Below, piece by piece: positions 33,811 to 45,075 of a stretch of DNA of 64,000 nt; the first letter of the stretch is position 1, and each line of letters opens with the position of its first letter. Origin of the DNA: Congeria kusceri (taxonomy: Eukaryota > Mollusca > Bivalvia > Myida > Dreissenidae); assembly GCA_027627225.1 (NCBI GenBank), contig CM051033.1, positions 51,077,516 to 51,141,515 on the forward strand, written 5' to 3'. The position numbers were made by a program, and so were the translations under genes. The notes under the pieces are model-generated. The model saw nothing but the letters and a program-made list of their open reading frames with translations, was not told where the DNA came from and did no database searches.

Positions 33811-35931
33811 TTAGTTAAATAGCATTTGTCTAGGATAATACTGTTAAATACAGTTGAAGGTGTTGTAACAGGGATTCAGACACTATTATCTGACAGATTC
33901 TGTAGTAAAGTTGCTTCATTTGACATTGTTAACGTCCATAGATCAATCGTGCGTTGTTAACTAATCGATGGTAGTTCAACCAACCAGAAATAGTCTCAGC
34001 AGAGTGGAAATTGTTAATGAAATATTAGACTTAGATGGATAATTTCAGGTAAAAAAAAGGATCTGTGCTCAACAATTTGTTTCATGATAGAACTGGTTGT
34101 TATTGATAGTTATTTTATTGCATTTATTTTTATTTGCTTATAATACTGTAATAGAGAATGAAGATTTATTAAGTTTGGCAATTTAGTAAAATACACCATC
34201 ACAATTAGTTGTTTTTTAGTGTTTGTGGCAGGAAAAATTTGTGACCAGTCCTGCTGTTGTCCAAAATTAAGGTTTCCACATTACATTGGTGTAACTTTTT
34301 TTTTCATATGTATCTAATTCGCACAATTAACTGTCACACGAATTTTACTGAAATCAGGTTTGGAAAGTACTTTTTAGTAAAATGGTTTCTATCGTCTCCA
34401 TCTCCATGGAAATGCAGTTGTCCCCTTTAAATTGCTCGTTGATCAATAATTTAAAAAATGCAGTGGCATTAACTGCAGAATGATAGTGTATGCATGTGTT
34501 ATTGAATGAGCTGCAGCTGTTTTGTGGTCGAGTTATTAAATTGATTCTGTAGAATAGAACTTAGGAAGAGATAAAGCTATTCTGATGCAAGCTTCTATTT
34601 GACCCAGACTTGTGCATTTCATTTAATATGTTAATCTTCTGTATCACTCGGAGTAGAAATTCACTTTTTACAGATCTGAATGGAATTAAAAAATGAATAA
34701 TCTTGAATAACATCAGTGACATGAATTGTTGCTACAGTTGCATATTTAATAAAGTTGTAATCTTTTGCATAACGTTATTGATTCATTCTACAGTATTCAG
34801 TAGTGGTAAATTGAACTTTGATATGCATTGAATTATTATTTCTACACTGTTCATGATCTGATATGATGACAAGGGTTTGCACTTCGTATCTTCCAGCGAA
34901 TGTAAAAATGAAGTTATATCCATATAAAAAAATATCACCAATGTTTAACAATAGAAATGTTTGTGTTTTTCACATCCAAAAGTAAAAAATGAAGTGCATT
35001 GTCTATTATATTATGTTTGTATATCAAACACATTTTATTTAGTGTTTGTTTTTGTATTTTATTCATTCATATAGCATGGGTTGATACTTGCTTATTTCAA
35101 CTAATTTTCACATTTCAAAGGCCAAAATGTATATACAAAGTATGACTGAATTTGCAGAATCTTGGAAATGATCGGTTATGGTAAACTTCTGCGGTGGGGT
35201 GTGGAGAGTTTCCTTCCTTAAAATGTTTTAAAATCACATCCTCGATCAACATGTGTGAATCCGTTACCTCATTGTGTACTTAAAATTTTTACTCATTGCA
35301 TTTCAGTTAGGCAGTAAACAAACAGTTTAATTACTAACTTTTGTATTATTATTTTCTTTTCAGGCATGGCACTGAACTTGATCTTGACCTAGTGGCCTTG
35401 ACCTTTGGTGTGGGTAAAACCATATGAAGACTACACCCTACAGTGGAGATGACCAGCAAAGCAGTGCCTTAGTGTTGGATTTGTGGCCTCCATGTTTTTA
35501 AAGGTACATATAGCGCTTGTCAGTCAAAATGGTTAGAATCTTAATGTTTTGGAGTAGCATATATATCGTACCTTTAATGCCATAAGGTATCATCGGCATT
35601 ATGTGCGAAGACGTCGGATAGGGGCTATCATTCTAGCTTTCAAGGAATTATATATATTGGTGAAGTACCAGCTTACATGAAAGAAATGCATTAAAATTAC
35701 AATAGTTATCCAAAACATTTTGTCTGTAACTCCACAGTGAACATCTTTATATGGTTGAGTAAAGAAGATATCTGTTGTGTTTGTTAAGATATCTGTTGTG
35801 TTTGTTTTCTAGTTTCTGTTTCTGAATTTTTGAAGCATTGATCAGTTACCATTTGGGTTTTAGTTTCAGCTGTAGGGCTTGACTTTTAAGTAATCAATCC
35901 TTGTTTTAAGGCTATCCTTCACGAAAAATAG
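33811..35931. other. Mostly featureless, one candidate untranslated exon
   Basis: No protein-coding exon is visible. A segment at 35364-35503 lies between a good acceptor and a good donor and is listed separately. Around 35770-35820 a roughly 23-base phrase (GATATCTGTTGTGTTTGTT) is duplicated. Confidence 0.4.
35364..35503 (+). other. Candidate non-coding exon (speculative)
   Basis: A pyrimidine tract and CAG (TTATTTTCTTTTCAG) end at 35363, and AAAG followed by GTACAT gives a donor at 35504. The 140 bases between have stops in all forward frames. They include TGACCTAGTGGCCTTGACCT, a phrase common in bivalve repeats. It could be an upstream untranslated exon of the CARD gene or simply a repeat with chance splice sites. 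Confidence 0.2.
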
Positions 35932-36201
35932 ATATGAGGCTCGTCTTGGGAAAACCGGACTTAATGCATGTGCGTAAAGTGTCATCCCGGATTAGCCTGT
36001 GCAGTCCGCACAGGCTAATCCGGGATGACACTTTCCGCCTAAAGTGGATTTATGGTTAGAAGACACTTTATTGAAACAGAAAATAACAAAAAAGCGGAAA
36101 GTGCCATCCCGGATTAGCCTGTGCGGACTGCACAGGCTAATCTGGGACGACACTTTACGCACATGCATTAAGCTCGGTTTTCCCATGACGCGCCTCATAT
36201 T
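35932..36201 (+). mobile_element. Palindromic MITE, full copy
   Basis: This 270-bp copy is the clearest of the family. Outer ends ATATGAGGC and GCGCCTCATAT are inverted, followed by paired GGGAAAACCGG, TTAATGCATGTGCG and AAAGTGTCATCCCGG blocks. Each arm also contains its own hairpin (GGATTAGCCTGTGC, loop AGTCC, GCACAGGCTAATCC). The centre (GTGGATTTATGGTTAGAAGA, GAAACAGAAAATA) is the only asymmetric part and gives the orientation. It carries no gene and must move with a transposase supplied elsewhere. Confidence 0.92.
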
Positions 36202-36917
36202 ATGTGACCACCATTCACCTATCAATATTTTCTCCCAGTGGGGGGTAGCGGCGGGCGTATACAGGACTTTAGACTGCAAGAGCTTCCTGACAGACCGGAA
36301 TTTAACATGTCGAATGATTCCGGGTACCATGAAATAGACTTTGGTCGGATTTTAGATCCTGGTAACATTGGGAAATTTTAGATGCCGGCTTTTGCACACA
36401 ACTTTAATACGGCATCTCCCACTGTGGGGATTTAGACTAAGATGCTTGGCTCTAGGGTGGGGATTTAGACCCCCAAAAATGAAATTAGTCAAATTCCCCA
36501 GGTACAGCCTGCCGCTTCACCCCTGGGGGAAAATCAGGCCTTGTCTTAAATTCCCTGAGTTAGACTTTATATAGACTATGAGTGTTTCTTACCTCTTTGG
36601 AATATTAGATTATTAAACTCATGATAGCGTACATGTAACTTTATTGTTCATACAAAATATGACCTGTCTCGTCTTGTGTACATGATTATGTTTCAATAAA
36701 ATGCAGGAAATGTCATGGTTGTAAAAAACATTCATATAGTGGTACAACTTAGATCTTCTTTATCTGTGCTTGTAATTGATGTATTATGTATGAGACTTTG
36801 CAGTGGAAAATATTTGGGCCAGGATGGTAGGCAAATGCCATTAGTTAGGGCAATTAGGGTAATTTTATTTACTGAAAGCAGCATTGTATTTATTACATTT
36901 AAGCCACTTACAAATGA
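36202..36917. other. Gene-free stretch between two MITE copies
   Basis: Contains GTGGGGATTTAGAC twice (36424, 36456) in a slightly GC-richer patch (36230-36540). Open frames here overlap each other and show no domains. Confidence 0.4.
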
Positions 36918-37182
36918 TATGTGGCATGTCGTGGGAAAACCGGGCTTAATGCACGTGCATAAAGTGTCGTCCGGGTTTAGCGTTTGCATTCCACACAGGT
37001 TTATCTGGGACAACACTTTCCTCTTACAGTGGATTTATGTTTAGAAGAGACTTCCTTGAAACAGAAAATACCACAAAAGCGAAAGTTGTCCTGGATTAGC
37101 CTGTGCGGACTGCACAGGCTGATCCGGGACGACACTTTATGCACATGCATTAAGCCCGGTTTTCCCTCGACACGTAAAATAT
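36918..37182 (+). mobile_element. Palindromic MITE, full but diverged copy
   Basis: It has the same blocks as 35932-36201 in the same orientation (GGCATGTCGTGGGAAAACCG, TTTATGTTTAGAAGAGACTT, GGATTAGCCTGTGCGGACTG, GCATTAAGCCCGGTTTTCCC). The left-arm hairpin has several mismatches and the last bases (CACGTAAAATATT) have lost the CCTCAT end. Confidence 0.88.
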
Positions 37183-38490
37183 TATTTGTGTAAAGGGAAA
37201 CTAGCTTATAATATAGTGGCCTGGGCCAGTATCCTAAGGAAAATCAAACAGAAGTTGTACATATTAAAGTCAATTGTTCACTTCAATTTATCTATATATG
37301 AATTCTGTTTAAAAAAAGGTCAAATAGGAATGATGTATTAAATATGTACTAGATTTACACATTTTATTGCAAAAAGACATACATATGAAACAGCATTAGG
37401 GAATTTAAGAAAAGTACTTTTGAAGTTCGCTGTTTGTGAATACGGACCCTCAGGTATCGAAATGTTAGTTTGCTTAAAACTCAATCTACCTTTTGGCAAT
37501 TGTAAAATGCATATACCCAAATGTAATCATTGTAATGCCTGTACCGCATATCCTTTCCTTCCTGCTAATATTGACACAGAAAACGTTTTAAAGCGACTAC
37601 AAGTGTTTTTCCCATGGTGGTGGAAAAAGGCCTGCAGTAATTACACTCCAAGCTCTCTCTTCTGCTCTGTAATGTTTCTGCAGTAGTCAATTGAATGTTT
37701 AAATGCTATAACAACATAGCTGCATTCATTCCTATAAGCACTTAGTACAGTTTTGCTTTGAGCAGCTCAATTACTTTACTAGAGTACTAGGCATATGCAG
37801 CAAGTCTGCGTTCTTACTTTGTTGTTGATGTTTTTTTAGGTGCATGCGCTTTGTTGGAAATCAATATTTGTTGGGGGCAACTTGCACACTTGAGTTTCAA
37901 CAGGTGGCTGCTTTTCTTTGATGTGTGTCTGATGAGTAAAGGTATTCCTTGAAGATTTAAAACGCTCAAGTTTTGTTATTTTTTCATGATATTTCAAGCA
38001 CCTGTTCCGTGAAATATTTGTTCTAGATTTCCATGGCTTCTGAATTCAAACGGGCATCTCTGTATTCCTTCTTTTTTCCATACTAAGTAAGGCAGATGTG
38101 TTTAACCAACTCTATAAATCGATAAATAAATACAAAATTATTATAATTATTATAAATATCATTACAGGTTATTGCCAGTTCTGTTTTGAATGAATTAAAT
38201 CTTTCATGGTCACATGGTAAAACAAATTAGACATAAAAGTCGTGCAGAGTGTTGAGAAGTTGTAAAATTAATCAGCACTTTTGACACATTAATTAATCAT
38301 CAAATTGATCAGCACTTTTGACACATTAATTAATCATCATTTATTAACAATATATTATATACTTCAAATAATAGTGTGTTCATGGTGCAGGATTATGTTT
38401 CTGTATAATTTCCTTGTAACGAAAAGACATATAGTATCAATACTGTTTCATCAACATCAATCACAACTTTACTTTATTGATATTCCTATC
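37183..38490. other. Gene-free stretch
   Basis: A 37-base segment around CAGCACTTTTGACACATTAA is duplicated at 38273 and 38309. No gene is seen; the open frame at 37420-37686 has no recognisable domain. Confidence 0.4.
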
Positions 38491-38504
38491 ATTTATATGA
38501 TAAA

Positions 38505-39157
38505 GGTCACACCATACAGTGTGAATTCTGAACACATAGGTCACATCATACACTGAGTTGACATAGGCACACCATACACTGTGAATTCTAAAGACATAGG
38601 TCACACCAAACACTGTGAATTCTGAAGACATAGGTAACACCAAACACTGTGAATTCTGAAGACATAGGTCACATCAAACATGGTGAATTCTGAAGACATA
38701 TGTCACACCAAACACTGTGAATTCTGAAGACATAGGTCACACCATACACTTTGAATTTTGAAGACAGGTCACACCATACACTGTGAATTCTGAAGACATA
38801 TGGCACATCACACACTGTGAATTCTGAAGACATAGGTCACACCATACACTGTGAATTATGAAGACATTGGGCACATCACACACTGTGAATTCTGAATACA
38901 TATGTCACACCATACACTGTGAATTCTGACGACTGGTATCATCAAACACTGTGAATTCTGAAGACATAGGTCACATCAAACACTGTGAATTCTTAAGACA
39001 GGTCACATCAAGCACTATGAATTCTGAAGACATAGGTCGCATCAAACACTGAATTCTGAAGTAATAGGTCACATCATACACTGCAGTCAGAAGACATAGG
39101 TCACATCATACACTGTGAATTCTGAAGACATAGGTCACATCATACACTGTGAATTCT
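38505..39157 (+). repeat. 34-bp minisatellite (CACTGTGAATTCTGAAGACATAGGTCACACCATA type)
   Basis: Around 19 units of about 34 bp share CACTGTGAATTCTGAAGACA and TAGGTCACAYCA. Most contain a GAATTC site. The array stops abruptly at 39157, where a partial palindromic MITE begins in the middle of a unit. Confidence 0.93.
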
Positions 39158-39355
39158 GCAGTCTGCACAGGCTAATCCAGGACGGCAATTTCCGCCTACA
39201 GTGGATTTATGTTTAGAAGAGACTTTCTTGAAACAGAAGATACCATAAAAATGGAAAGTGCGTCCCAGATTAGCCTGTGCAGACTGCACAGGCTGATCCG
39301 GGACACACTTTACGCACATGCATTAAGTCCGGTTTTCCCACAACGCGCCTCAAAT
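39158..39355 (+). mobile_element. Palindromic MITE, left-truncated copy
   Basis: It starts inside the left-arm hairpin (GCAGTCTGCACAGGCTAATCC), then has the family centre (CAGTGGATTTATGTTTAGAA) and a complete right arm ending ACGCGCCTCAAAT. The outer left end is missing at the junction with the 34-bp array. Confidence 0.88.
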
Positions 39356-39690
39356 GCTGTATATTTCCTAATAAATGCCCCAACCCTAATTAACACCCCA
39401 GACCCATTTTATATAATATCCAATTCATCCTGCCTAATTAAAGCGCACATTTTGCTTCAAACACTCATACAAAAGCATGGTAAACATCTGTTTTTGACAG
39501 AAATGGTTGCATAATGAGCTACTGAGTACAATTCTAATTGTTTCTACATACTGGTATATATGACAGAAGGCCAAGAACTGGACTCATATTAAACCCACCC
39601 CTTGGGAAATGTAAAGCCCCCAGGGTCATTTATTGAGGAATATAAATTATGGTCTGAGTGTAAATTATAATGTTTCCATTTATTGTATTT
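39356..39690. other. Gene-free stretch
   Basis: No exon, RNA gene or structured repeat is visible between the truncated MITE and the pearl-like element. Confidence 0.4.
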
Positions 39691-41228
39691 TTATGCCCCC
39701 ACTTTAGAAGGGGGGTGCATATAGATTTGCCCTTGTCTGTCCGTCCGTGCGTCGGATTTTTGTGTCACGCATAGCTCAAAAAGTATAACTGCTAGAGTGA
39801 TGAAACTTTATAAGTGTATTAATCGGCATCGGGGCTTGTGCACCTGGGTATTGTGGTGCATTTTTTTCTGACATCAGCGGAGTTATGGCCCTTTTTTAGC
39901 AAAATATGACATTTTTTTGACTTGTGTCGCGTGTAACTCAAAAAGTGTTGCTGCAAGAGTGATGAAACTTTATAAACATATTAATCAGCATGTGAACTTG
40001 TGCACCTGAGTATTTTGGTGCAGTTTTTTCCTACATCAGCAGAGTTATGGCCCCTTTTTTTGCCAAAAAAGACATTTTTGGACTTGTGTCGCGTGTAACT
40101 CGAAAAGTATAACTGCTACATTGATGAAACTTTATAAACATATTCACCACCATGTGAACCTGTGCACCTGTGTATTTTGGCGCAGTTTTTTCCAACATCA
40201 GCAGAGTTATGGCCCTCTTTTTAGCAAAAAATGACATTTTTGGACTTGTGTCATGTGTAACTCGATAAGTATAACTGCTACATTGATGAAACTTTATAAA
40301 CATATTCATCACTATGTGAACTTATGCACCTGGGTATTTTGTGCCGTTTTTTCCGACATCAGCAGAGTTATGGCCCCTTTTTTAGCAAAAAATGACATTT
40401 TTGGACTTGTGTCACGTGTAACTCGAAAAGTATAACTGCTACATTGGTGAAACTTTATAAACATATTCACCACCATGTGAACTTGTGCATCTGGGTATTT
40501 TGGCGGAGTGTTTTCCGACGTCAGCAGATTTATGTCCCTGTTTTTAGCAAAAAATGACATTTTTGGACTTGTGTCACGTGTAACTCGAAAAGTATAACTG
40601 CTACCTTGATGAAACTTTATAAACTTATTCATCACCATGTGAACTTGTGCACCTGGGTATATTTGCGCAGAGTTTTCCGACGTCAGCAGAGTTATGGCCC
40701 TTTTTTAACAAAAAATTACATTTTTGGACTTGGGTCACGTGTAACTCGAAAAGTATAACTGCTGCATTGATAAAACTTTATAAACATATTAATCAGCATG
40801 TGAACTTGTGCACCTGGGTATTTTGGTGCAGTTTTTTTCAGACGCCAGTGGAGTTATGGCCCCTTTTTAGCAAAAAATGACATTTTTGGACTTGTGTCGC
40901 ACGTAACTCAAAAAGTATTACTGCTAGAGTGATGAAACTTTATATACATATTAATTGACATGTGAACTTGTGCACCTGGGTATTTTGTTGCAGTTTTTTC
41001 TGCCATCAGTGGAGTTATGGTCCCTTTTTAGCACAAAATGACATTTTGGGATTTGTATCGCGTGCAACTAAAAAAGTATAACTGCTAGACTGATGAAACC
41101 TTATAAACATATTAATCAGCATGTGAACTTGTGCACCTGGGTATTTTGGTGCATTTTCGACATCAGCACAGTTTTCTGACAACCAGCGGAATGTGGGGGC
41201 ATCAGTATCCAACGGACACATGTCTAGT
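39691..41228 (+). mobile_element. Pearl-like element 2: nine-unit tandem core with GGGGCAT ends
   Basis: The head TTATGCCCCCACTTTAGAAG followed by GGGGGGTGCATATAG and CCGTCCGTGCGTCGG leads into about nine units of about 162 bp. Each contains GTGTAACTCAAAAAGTATAA, TGATGAAACTTTATAAACAT, GTGAACTTGTGCACCTGGGT and GAGTTATGGCCCCTTTTT. The tail reads TGTGGGGGCATCAGTATCCA. The head and tail carry inverted TGCCCCCAC / GTGGGGGCA. The layout matches element 1 at 25481. Minus-strand frames through it (40031-40638) are repeat by-products. Confidence 0.7.
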
Positions 41229-41331
41229 TTCTATGATTGATTTTCATTTGTATGAAATTCCAGTAAGCAAATAGCACTATGCTTATAAATTGTAGATAAT
41301 TTAGCTCTACGTTCAGAAAAAATTGTAATAA

Positions 41332-41675
41332 GGCGTAAAAAAAAAAAGTTTGTTTCAGGTTACCCGACCTACCCTAAAAAAATGCCCGACCCTAGTACAT
41401 TTTATTGGGTTTTTTATATTGATTTTTGTTTTATTTACCTTTTTTAATAATTGAATGTGTTTTTGGATAAATACGTGTTTCGTTTTGATAGTATCCACTT
41501 ATAAACAATGTTTAAGGATATAACTGATATGTTTTAAATATTTATTCAGTGTTAGAATCTGAAAGTTATCCATTTACCAAATAAAAAAATAAAATATCAA
41601 AATAAAAATCCAGACCTACCTACCCTAATTTTTTGGGGCATGTAACCTGAAACAATCATTTATTTTTTTTACGCC
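41332..41675. mobile_element. 344-bp inverted-repeat element, TAA-flanked
   Basis: The ends GGCGTAAAAAAAAAAAG and, inverted, GGCGTAAAAAAAATAAATG are followed inward on both sides by TTTGTTTCAGGTTAC and CCTACCCTAA blocks. TAA flanks both sides (41329-41331, 41676-41678), the 3-bp pattern of PIF/Harbinger-type insertions. The interior is AT-rich and non-coding. Confidence 0.75.
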
Positions 41676-41829
41676 TAAACAACTGAAAGTAATTACAATG
41701 TGTCTTAATGTGTTCAAGTTTCCTTTTTTAAAACGTATGTAAATTAATTTACCACATTTCCGAGTAATTAATAGATGCACACATACACATCAGTAAACAC
41801 AAAAAGCCATCATAAAATGATTGTTCTGT

Positions 41830-43675
41830 TTTGTTCGATCATTACCTATGTGTTGTTTTTCCTTCAATGCCATACAAGTTCGACCATTACCTATATGTTG
41901 TTTTTCCTTCATTGCGATACAAGTTCGACCATTATCTATATGTTGTTTTTCCTTCAATGCCATACAAGTTCGACCATTACCTATGTGTTGTTTTTCCTTC
42001 AATGCCATACAAGTTCGACCATTACCTATGTGTTGTTTTTCCTTCAATGCCATACAAGTTCGACCATTACCTATTTGTTGTTTTTCCTTCAATGCCATAC
42101 AAGTTCCACCATTACCTATATGTTGTTTTTCCTTCAATGCCATACAAGTTCCACCATTACCTATATGTTGTTTTTCCTTCAATGCCATACAAGTTCCACC
42201 ATTACCTATATGTTGTTTTTCCTTCAATGCCATACAAGTTCCACCATTACCTATATGTTGTTTTCCTTCAATGCCATACAAGTTCCACCATTACCTATAT
42301 GTTGTTTTTCCTTCAATGCCATACAAGTTCCACCATTACCTATATGTTGTTTTCCTTCAATGCCATACAAGTTCCACCATTACCTATATGTTGTTTTTCC
42401 TTCAATGCCATACAAGTTCGACCATTACCTATATGTTGTTTTTCCTTCAATGCCATACAAGTTCCACCATTACCTATATGTTGTTTTTCCTTCAATGCCA
42501 TACAAGTTCGACCATTACCTATATGTTGTTTTTCCTTCAATGCCATACAAGTTTGACCATTACCTATATGTTGTTTTTCCTTCAATGCCATACAAGTTCG
42601 ACCATTACCTATATGTTGTTTTTCCTTCAATGCCATACAAGTTCCACCATTACCTATATGTTGTTTTCCTTCAATGCCATACAAGTTCCACCATTACCTA
42701 TTTGTTGTTTTTCCTTCAATGCCATACAAGTTCCACCATTACCTATATGTTGTTTTCCTTCAATGCCATACAAGTTCCACCATTACCTATATGTTGTTTT
42801 TCCTTCAATGCCATACAAGTTCGACCATTACCTATGTGTTGTTTTTCCTTCAATGCCATACAAGTTCGACCATTACCTATGTGTTGTTTTTCCTTCAATG
42901 CCATACAAGTTCCACCATTACCTATATGTTGTTTTCCTTCAATGCCATACAAGTTCCACCATTACCTATATGTTGTTTTTCCTTCAATGCCATACAAGTT
43001 CGACCATTACCTATATGTTGTTTTTCCTTCAATGCCATACAAGTTCCACCATTACCTATATGTTGTTTTCCTTCAATGCCATACAAGTTCCACCATTACC
43101 TATATGTTGTTTTTCCTTCAATGCCATACAAGTTCCACCATTACCTATATGTTGTTTTCCTTCAATGCCATACAAGTTCCACCATTACCTATATGTTGTT
43201 TTTCCTTCAATGCCATACAAGTTCCACCATTACCTATATGTTGTTTTCCTTCAATGCCATACAAGTTCCACCATTACCTATATGTTGTTTTTCCTTCAAT
43301 GCCATACAAGTTCCACCATTACCTATATGTTGTTTTCCTTCAATGCCATACAAGTTCCACCATTACCTATATGTTGTTTTTCCTTCAATGCCATACAAGT
43401 TCCACCATTACTTATATGTTGTTTTCCTTCAATGCCATACAAGTTCCACCATTACCTATTTGTTGTTTTCCTTCAATGCCATACAAGTTCCACCATTACC
43501 TATATGTTGTTTTCCTTCAATGCCATACAAGTTCCACCATTACCTATATGTTGTTTTTCCTTCAATGCCATACAAGTTCCACCATTACCTATATGTTGTT
43601 TTCCTTCAATGCCATACAAGTTCCACCATTACCTATATGTTGTTTTCCTTCAATGCCATACAAGTTCCACCATTC
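41830..43675 (+). repeat. 44/45-bp minisatellite, about 41 units
   Basis: Units read TGTTGTTTTTCCTTCAATGC and CATACAAGTT(C/G)(C/G)ACCATTACCTATA. Length alternates between 45 bp (five T) and 44 bp (four T). The 5' third is all 45-bp units with many GTTCGACC variants; the 3' half often alternates 44 and 45, giving an 89-bp higher-order repeat. Because the unit lacks stops in all three forward frames, apparent frames of over 600 codons run through it, and one minus-strand frame is also open for long stretches. Each 44-bp unit shifts the frame, so a conserved protein is not plausible. Confidence 0.95.
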
Positions 43676-44580
43676 TGGGGACAATACATAAATGAAATGT
43701 TGTGTTTAAGTAAATAAAACAATGACCAGTAAAGCTAAGTAACACATTATTACTAACAGCATTTTCTCAATCAAAAGTTGTGAAAGTCAGGGCAAATGGT
43801 AATCCTCAAAGTGTCATAGGTCACAGTTTGTAAGAACAATTAACATTCTTGAGTACAAAAGTGTGACAAACCCCTTTCACAAAATACTTGTCAATTCTCA
43901 CTGTCAATTGTTTGAGTAATTAGTTTTATCATTGGCAATTGTCTATCAAGATTGTAAGTTATCTTGGTTAGTATACATAGGTAAGGTAACTATGTTAATT
44001 GTTTTATTTATCTTATGTAGGGGTTTAAGGTCAGGTGATAAAATCACAACGTCTCTCTGTGTGTTAAATATGTATTGTTAATTAAGAGTTGTGGGCATAT
44101 GTATACAAACATGGAATTTGTCTTTAGACAATAATTATGCTTGTAGAGAAAAGGATTCATTGATGTAAGTAAATTTGATATTTTAAAAAATACTTGATCT
44201 TTTGAAAAAAAAATTAGACTAATGTTTTAATAAAAAAAAAATTACAGTGTTGCCAATAAACACAAATGTATAAAAGGTGACTTTTTTTTATGAAACCAAA
44301 TTTTTTTGCTGTCATAAAATATGAAATGTAGAAGTAAATCATTATGAATGTTCTTCTAATTGTTTTACTAGCAGGTTAATGGACGGAAAGTCATATAATA
44401 ATACTTAAGTGTAAATTAAAATGCATTTTGATGATTCTTTTTCAAAATTGAAAATTTTTATGAAAAACTATTTTGGCCTAGTTTGTGTTGTTTTCATTAT
44501 TATGTATGCAGTATATATTGGAACATGTTTGGGCTTATTAAATGGATGGCAGATCATTATTATTGTGTGGAGAATTGATA
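43676..44580. other. Gene-free stretch
   Basis: No feature beyond AT-rich sequence and short homopolymers. Confidence 0.4.
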
Positions 44581-45075
44581 TTAAAGGGACTATGTCATCA
44601 AAAAGGGCCTCTAGGGGGCAATTTATTTTAGAAATCTGAAATTTAGGTTTTAATACTGGCATATACTAACGGTTAAAACAGGGTATATATAATGGTAACA
44701 GAGTGTACGCATTCTGAGATAAAAGTCAATTTATAATATGGGTTGTGTTTGTTTGGCCCTTTTCCTGTTTACATTTTGACAGAATTGTGAGCATTTTGTA
44801 TAACAATAGTTGACTAACAACTCCTTACCAAGCATGATAGCGCAGTTGGTTAAAACACTGTCTACTGTCATTTCTTCGTATGGCTTCTAAGTTGTGAGTT
44901 CGATACCTTTTAATTTTTTCAGTCTTTTTTGCTAATTTGTTTTTATCAAATATCTTATTGTGTACTTTATTATTTTTTTTATTTAATGCACATGTCTTAG
45001 TAAAGTGCATTTCCATCAAATTATATAATTTATAGTGCAATAGGAAGCCAATTTTTTGTTGACATAGTCCCTTAA
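44581..45075. mobile_element. 495-bp inverted-repeat element carrying a tRNA-like segment
   Basis: The ends TTAAAGGGACTATGTCATCA and (inverted) TTAAGGGACTATGTCAACAA pair over about 23 bp, with TTAA at or next to both ends. Inside, at 44829-44912, lies a tRNA-like stretch with a perfect pol III A box (TAGCGCAGTTGG) and B box (GAGTTCGATACC), 55 bases apart. A SINE or tRNA relic seems to be nested in, or to form part of, a TTAA-inserting MITE. Confidence 0.72.
44829..44912 (+). repeat. tRNA-like segment with pol III A and B boxes
   Basis: The D-arm region GATAGCGCAGTTGGTTAAAA and the T-arm region GTGAGTTCGATACC are intact. The acceptor strands do not pair and the anticodon arm is not recognisable, so this is not a functional tRNA. 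It is best read as the head of a tRNA-derived SINE. Confidence 0.6.

Noticed and set aside
40031..40638. Minus-strand repeat peptides with SSYTFRVTRDTSPKMSF
   Set aside because: They are translations of the 162-bp pearl-like unit; the frame breaks wherever unit length changes.
41775..43717. Very long open frames (638, 624, 347 codons) through the 44/45-bp repeat
   Set aside because: All three forward frames are open simultaneously because the unit has no stops, and 1-bp unit-length changes switch the frame; this is a minisatellite by-product.
44829..44912. Functional tRNA gene
   Set aside because: A and B boxes are present but the acceptor stem does not pair and no anticodon arm is visible.
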